Shown here: one piece after another, positions 4,574 to 6,747 of the stretch
How the letters are laid out: every line of letters begins with the position of its first letter
Numbering within the stretch: position 1 is the first letter of the stretch
Assembly: GCA_030039865.1 (NCBI GenBank)
Contig: JASHUS010000009.1
Span: 1 to 6,747 of the forward strand
Direction of reading: 5' to 3'
Source of the DNA: Thermoplasmata archaeon
GTDB taxonomy: Archaea > Thermoplasmatota > Thermoplasmata > Lutacidiplasmatales > UBA184
DNA: 6,747 nt
Translations under genes and position numbers: made by a program
Notes under the pieces: generated by a model
Seen by the model: only the letters and a program-made list of their open reading frames with translations
The model's database searches: none
Told to the model about the DNA's origin: nothing

Positions 4574-5770
4574 ATGAGGCGGGCCTCGAAGATCTTCGCG
4601 ATCGCCCTGACCTGCTCGATCGCCGCAAGCCTTGCCGTCAGCTATGCGTTCGCGCCCGAGCTGGATCGCATCGGAGAGACGGGCGGCGGGTCTCCCGGTT
4701 CGACGGGGTCGCCCCCCGGCTCCGGGTCCCCGCCCCCGCCGGCGGCACCTCCTCCCCCGGCGGCTCCTCCGGCGCCCGGGTCCCCGCCTCCCTCGCCCGA
4801 TCCCGTGCTCAACGTCTCACTGTCGCTCTCTTCAGACTCGGGGACCGCACCCCTGACCGTCAACTACACGATCAATGCGACCGGTGGCACGCCCCCCTAC
4901 TCGTACTACTTGGGATTCGGGGACGGGAACAATTCCACCCTTCCGAGCGGTCAGCACACGTACGAGTCCAACGGCACGTTCCTCCTCGGACTGACGGTCA
5001 CCGATTCGGACAACGAGTCCGCGTTCGCTTCGGCCAACGTGACGGTGGGCGGAGGCGCTCCGCCCCCGGTCGCGACGCCCCCTCCGTTGGGATTTCTGGT
5101 GAATGACCCCGGGCTGGCCGGCTGGCTGGTCGACAATTCCGCCTACCTTCGCGCCGGGGACGCATTCTATCTCCAGAACGGAGCCGGTGGGTCCACCCCG
5201 AATCTGAAGTCGATCAACGCGTGGGCCGACGAGATCCACAACGTGGATCCGGGGGGGATCTTCGTGGTCCAAACGGCCACCCTCGCGAACGTGATGACGC
5301 TTCTCGGCGGTAACCTCAGCTCGTACATCTCCGGATTTTCGCTCGAGATCACTCCCCCGACTCACACACCACCGAACCAAACCACCTACCTCGACGAAGT
5401 CCAGAACTTCTCCGCGATGGTCCAGCCGTACCATTTCGCGACCGATGCCTACCTCACAGGGGCTTCGATCCGATACGGCTGGAACTTCCCTCTGTTCGGC
5501 GAGCTGGTCGATCACGTGACCATCGAAGCTCAACACTCCTGTTCGGGAGGCGGGGCCGTCTGCGCGACCAGTCTTCACGATGAGTACGTCGCCGCCGGGC
5601 TGAACACGACGGGCCTCTCGCTGCAGCAGACCTTGGGCTTGAACAACTTCACCGATTGCCTCTCCATGTACAACAATACGATCGCCGAGGACCTCGGTTG
5701 GCTCTTCCTCGAGTTCGCCGGGAGTACCGAACAGGACCTCGTCCAGTTCCTCGAAGCGGTAGACCGTTAG
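4574..5770 (+). CDS. Secreted PKD-domain protein with proline-rich stalk and unassigned C-terminal domain
   Basis: This is a 398-aa exported protein. Residues 1-27 are a signal peptide or N-terminal anchor: MRRASK, then a hydrophobic stretch to YAFA. C14 (ALTC) is only a poor lipobox. Residues 36-77 are a Gly/Ser/Pro stalk with repeated PPPPAAPP. Residues about 78-160 are a PKD-type immunoglobulin-like domain with the diagnostic YYLGFGDGNNST (PKD usually has W/F-x-FGDG), HTYESNGTFLLGLTVTD and SANVTVGG. A second short proline linker (161-171) leads to residues 172-398, which I cannot assign to a family. Strand-like segments FVVQT, GFSLEI and VTIEAQ alternate with helices, so a barrel-like or hydrolase-like fold is possible. 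C323, C330 and C362 lie in it. About 14 N-x-S/T sequons fit surface glycosylation. PKD domains usually mediate protein or polysaccharide contacts outside the cell. The role here is unknown. Confidence 0.8.
   Translation: MRRASKIFAIALTCSIAASLAVSYAFAPELDRIGETGGGSPGSTGSPPGSGSPPPPAAPPPPAAPPAPGSPPPSPDPVLNVSLSLSSDSGTAPLTVNYTINATGGTPPYSYYLGFGDGNNSTLPSGQHTYESNGTFLLGLTVTDSDNESAFASANVTVGGGAPPPVATPPPLGFLVNDPGLAGWLVDNSAYLRAGDAFYLQNGAGGSTPNLKSINAWADEIHNVDPGGIFVVQTATLANVMTLLGGNLSSYISGFSLEITPPTHTPPNQTTYLDEVQNFSAMVQPYHFATDAYLTGASIRYGWNFPLFGELVDHVTIEAQHSCSGGGAVCATSLHDEYVAAGLNTTGLSLQQTLGLNNFTDCLSMYNNTIAEDLGWLFLEFAGSTEQDLVQFLEAVDR
4679..4804 (+). repeat. Low-complexity Gly/Ser/Pro linker coding region
   Basis: This encodes residues 36-77 of the PKD protein, dominated by Pro, Gly, Ser and Ala, with the unit PPPPAAP occurring twice in tandem and further proline runs after it. 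The DNA is a C-rich repeat that can slip during replication. It is an extended stalk between the membrane side and the PKD domain. Confidence 0.7.
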
Positions 5771-5932
5771 TCCCCCTCCGCTCACGAAGCGCGGATGGCG
5801 AGCCGGTCTCGCGTCGGGACCCAGCGCCTCGAGCGAAATCAGGATCGTCTGCGAGCTGGTTTCTTCCTTTCCTTAAGTAACCGCAGCACCCTGCTAGCCT
5901 CTAGCACGACTCGACGCCGGGGGCACGATCGG
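5771..5932. other. Gap with T-rich terminator candidate and permease promoter
   Basis: Bases 5860-5870 form a pyrimidine tract (TTTCTTCCTTT) that could terminate the PKD transcript. It runs directly into CCTTAAGTAA at 5871-5880, a TATA-like element of the type seen twice elsewhere in the window. The predicted start site is near 5900-5903, giving a leader of about 30 nt before the permease ATG. A GGGGG run at 5919-5923, 9 nt before the ATG, is a loose ribosome-binding candidate. Confidence 0.4.
5871..5880 (+). promoter_or_regulatory. TATA-like box for the ABC permease gene
   Basis: CCTTAAGTAA is an AT island between a pyrimidine tract and GC-rich leader. It shares the CCTTAAG core with the cyclase promoter and, with one extra T, with the element at 4268. 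It suggests the permease, and whatever transporter genes follow it, is transcribed separately from the PKD gene. Confidence 0.45.
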
Positions 5933-6747
5933 ATGCGGATGTGGGTCTACATCTTGCGCCGGGTCGCGCTCCTAGTCCCGGTCATTATCGGCGTGATGAC
6001 CATTACTTTCGTGCTCGTCCAGGCCATCCCCCTGACCGAACGGATTTGTTCGTACTACCAGCCGACTCCGCACGCTAACCCGTGCTCTCCGACGATCCCC
6101 TGTCCGAACAACCCCAATGCGCAGTGTCCGAATCCGGCCTACGCGAAGGCCATTAACGCGTTGGGATACAATCAGGCGATACCCGTACAGTGGGCGCGTT
6201 ACATCGGGAACGCGCTGACCTTCCATTGGGGCTATGTTAGCCCGACCAGCACCGTCGGCAAAGGGTACTCCGGTCTCCCGGCGCTCAAGGGATTGCCCGT
6301 CACGAGCGTGCTGGCGGCGTTCCTTCCCTACACGCTCGAGCTCGCGCTGCTCAGCCTGTTCTTCGTCCTGATCATCTCGATCCCCCTCGGCAACCTCTCC
6401 GCGGTCAACCGCAACCGTCCCATCGACCAGGGCGCCCGCGTGATGTCGTTCTCAGGCTACGCGCTCCCCGGGTTCATCTTAGGCTCTCTCGTCCTCATGG
6501 CGGCCGCCCTCTGGTTGGCGGGGGGCAGCTCGACGTCGCCGATCTGCACCAACAGCACCGCCTTCAACGAGTTCTACGGCTCCTGGCCGGCCGTCACGCC
6601 GACGAACCCCTGCTGGATCTGGGGACCGAAAGCCGGTCTCTCGTCGTTCGGGTACCCCACGTGGCTCGTCAACGGCTACCAGTCGACGCCGACCGGGTTC
6701 CCCACGATCGACGCGCTGATCCACGGCAACGGCTGGCTCGCGCTCGA
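5933..6747 (+). CDS. DppB-like dipeptide/oligopeptide ABC transporter permease (partial, 3' end outside window)
   Basis: The 271 visible residues are the N-terminal majority of a DppB/OppB-type inner permease, which with a DppC-like partner forms the membrane channel for peptides or nickel driven by DppD/F ATPases. Evidence is the start MRMWVYILRRVALLVPVIIGVMT with TM1 at about 8-31, then ALGYNQAIPVQWARYIGNALTFHWGY, the conserved LPYTLELALLS in TM2 (about 130-152), IPLGNLSAVNRNRPIDQGARV on the cytoplasmic side, and SGYALPGFILGSLVLM in TM3 (about 173-197). The EAA loop contacting the ATPase should lie past the window. Two external loops are longer than usual and hold cysteines: C39, C51, C57 and C65 in the first, C205 and C227 in the second. 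The ATG at 5933 is chosen because it directly precedes the first membrane helix; an ATG two codons later is also possible. The substrate cannot be told from this part. Confidence 0.88.
   Translation, partial: MRMWVYILRRVALLVPVIIGVMTITFVLVQAIPLTERICSYYQPTPHANPCSPTIPCPNNPNAQCPNPAYAKAINALGYNQAIPVQWARYIGNALTFHWGYVSPTSTVGKGYSGLPALKGLPVTSVLAAFLPYTLELALLSLFFVLIISIPLGNLSAVNRNRPIDQGARVMSFSGYALPGFILGSLVLMAAALWLAGGSSTSPICTNSTAFNEFYGSWPAVTPTNPCWIWGPKAGLSSFGYPTWLVNGYQSTPTGFPTIDALIHGNGWLAL

Noticed and set aside
4715..4810. C-rich periodic sequence considered as a CRISPR or tandem repeat array
   Set aside because: There are no regular direct repeats with unique spacers; it simply codes for a proline-rich linker in frame with the PKD protein.
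4832..5785. A 317-codon minus-strand reading frame opposite the PKD protein gene
   Set aside because: The translation has no recognisable motif, while the plus strand has signal peptide, PKD motif, sequons and a ribosome-binding site. It is an antisense shadow.

Overview
The window looks like chromosomal DNA of a high-GC archaeon, most likely a Thermoplasmatota-type lineage (lineage is inference). Three non-coding gaps carry TATA-like elements of the form CCTT(T)AAG. At one of them, and at a related AT-rich element in a fourth gap, the distance to the first codon (about 24-28 nt) fits a leaderless archaeal transcript. No bacterial -35/-10 promoters were seen. The secreted protein has a PKD domain, a proline-rich stalk and more than a dozen N-glycosylation sequons, as is common for archaeal surface proteins. 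GTG starts are frequent.

Layout: (1) bases 1-689, minus strand, hold the N-terminal part of a class III adenylate cyclase running into a TolB-like segment and cut by the window edge. (2) Bases 905-1732, plus strand, encode an alpha/beta hydrolase with an aspartate nucleophile (epoxide hydrolase/dehalogenase type). (3) Bases 1650-2402, minus strand, encode a flavin reductase-type FMN split-barrel protein whose 3' end overlaps the hydrolase tail to tail. (4) A 137-bp divergent regulatory gap (2403-2539) carries palindromic operator candidates. (5) Bases 2540-4077, plus strand, form a two-gene operon: a TetR repressor and a GNAT acetyltransferase with a degenerate second domain. (6) Bases 4078-4573 form a ~500-bp gap with a strong TATA element but no convincing gene. 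(7) Bases 4574-5770 encode a secreted PKD-domain protein with a C-terminal region I cannot assign. (8) Bases 5933-6747 hold the start of a DppB-like dipeptide/oligopeptide ABC permease with cysteine-rich external loops, cut by the right edge.

How the parts may work together: the flavin reductase, TetR and GNAT genes share a divergent control region with clear inverted repeats, so an inducible small-molecule response (xenobiotic or redox) is the simplest reading. The hydrolase may belong to it by convergent proximity only. The PKD protein and the permease are both envelope-directed and co-oriented but have separate promoter signals. No CRISPR array, insertion sequence, tRNA, rRNA or obvious mobile element was found. 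The best candidates for something new are the C-terminal domain of the PKD protein, the TetR operator architecture and the long, TATA-initiated leader in front of the PKD gene.
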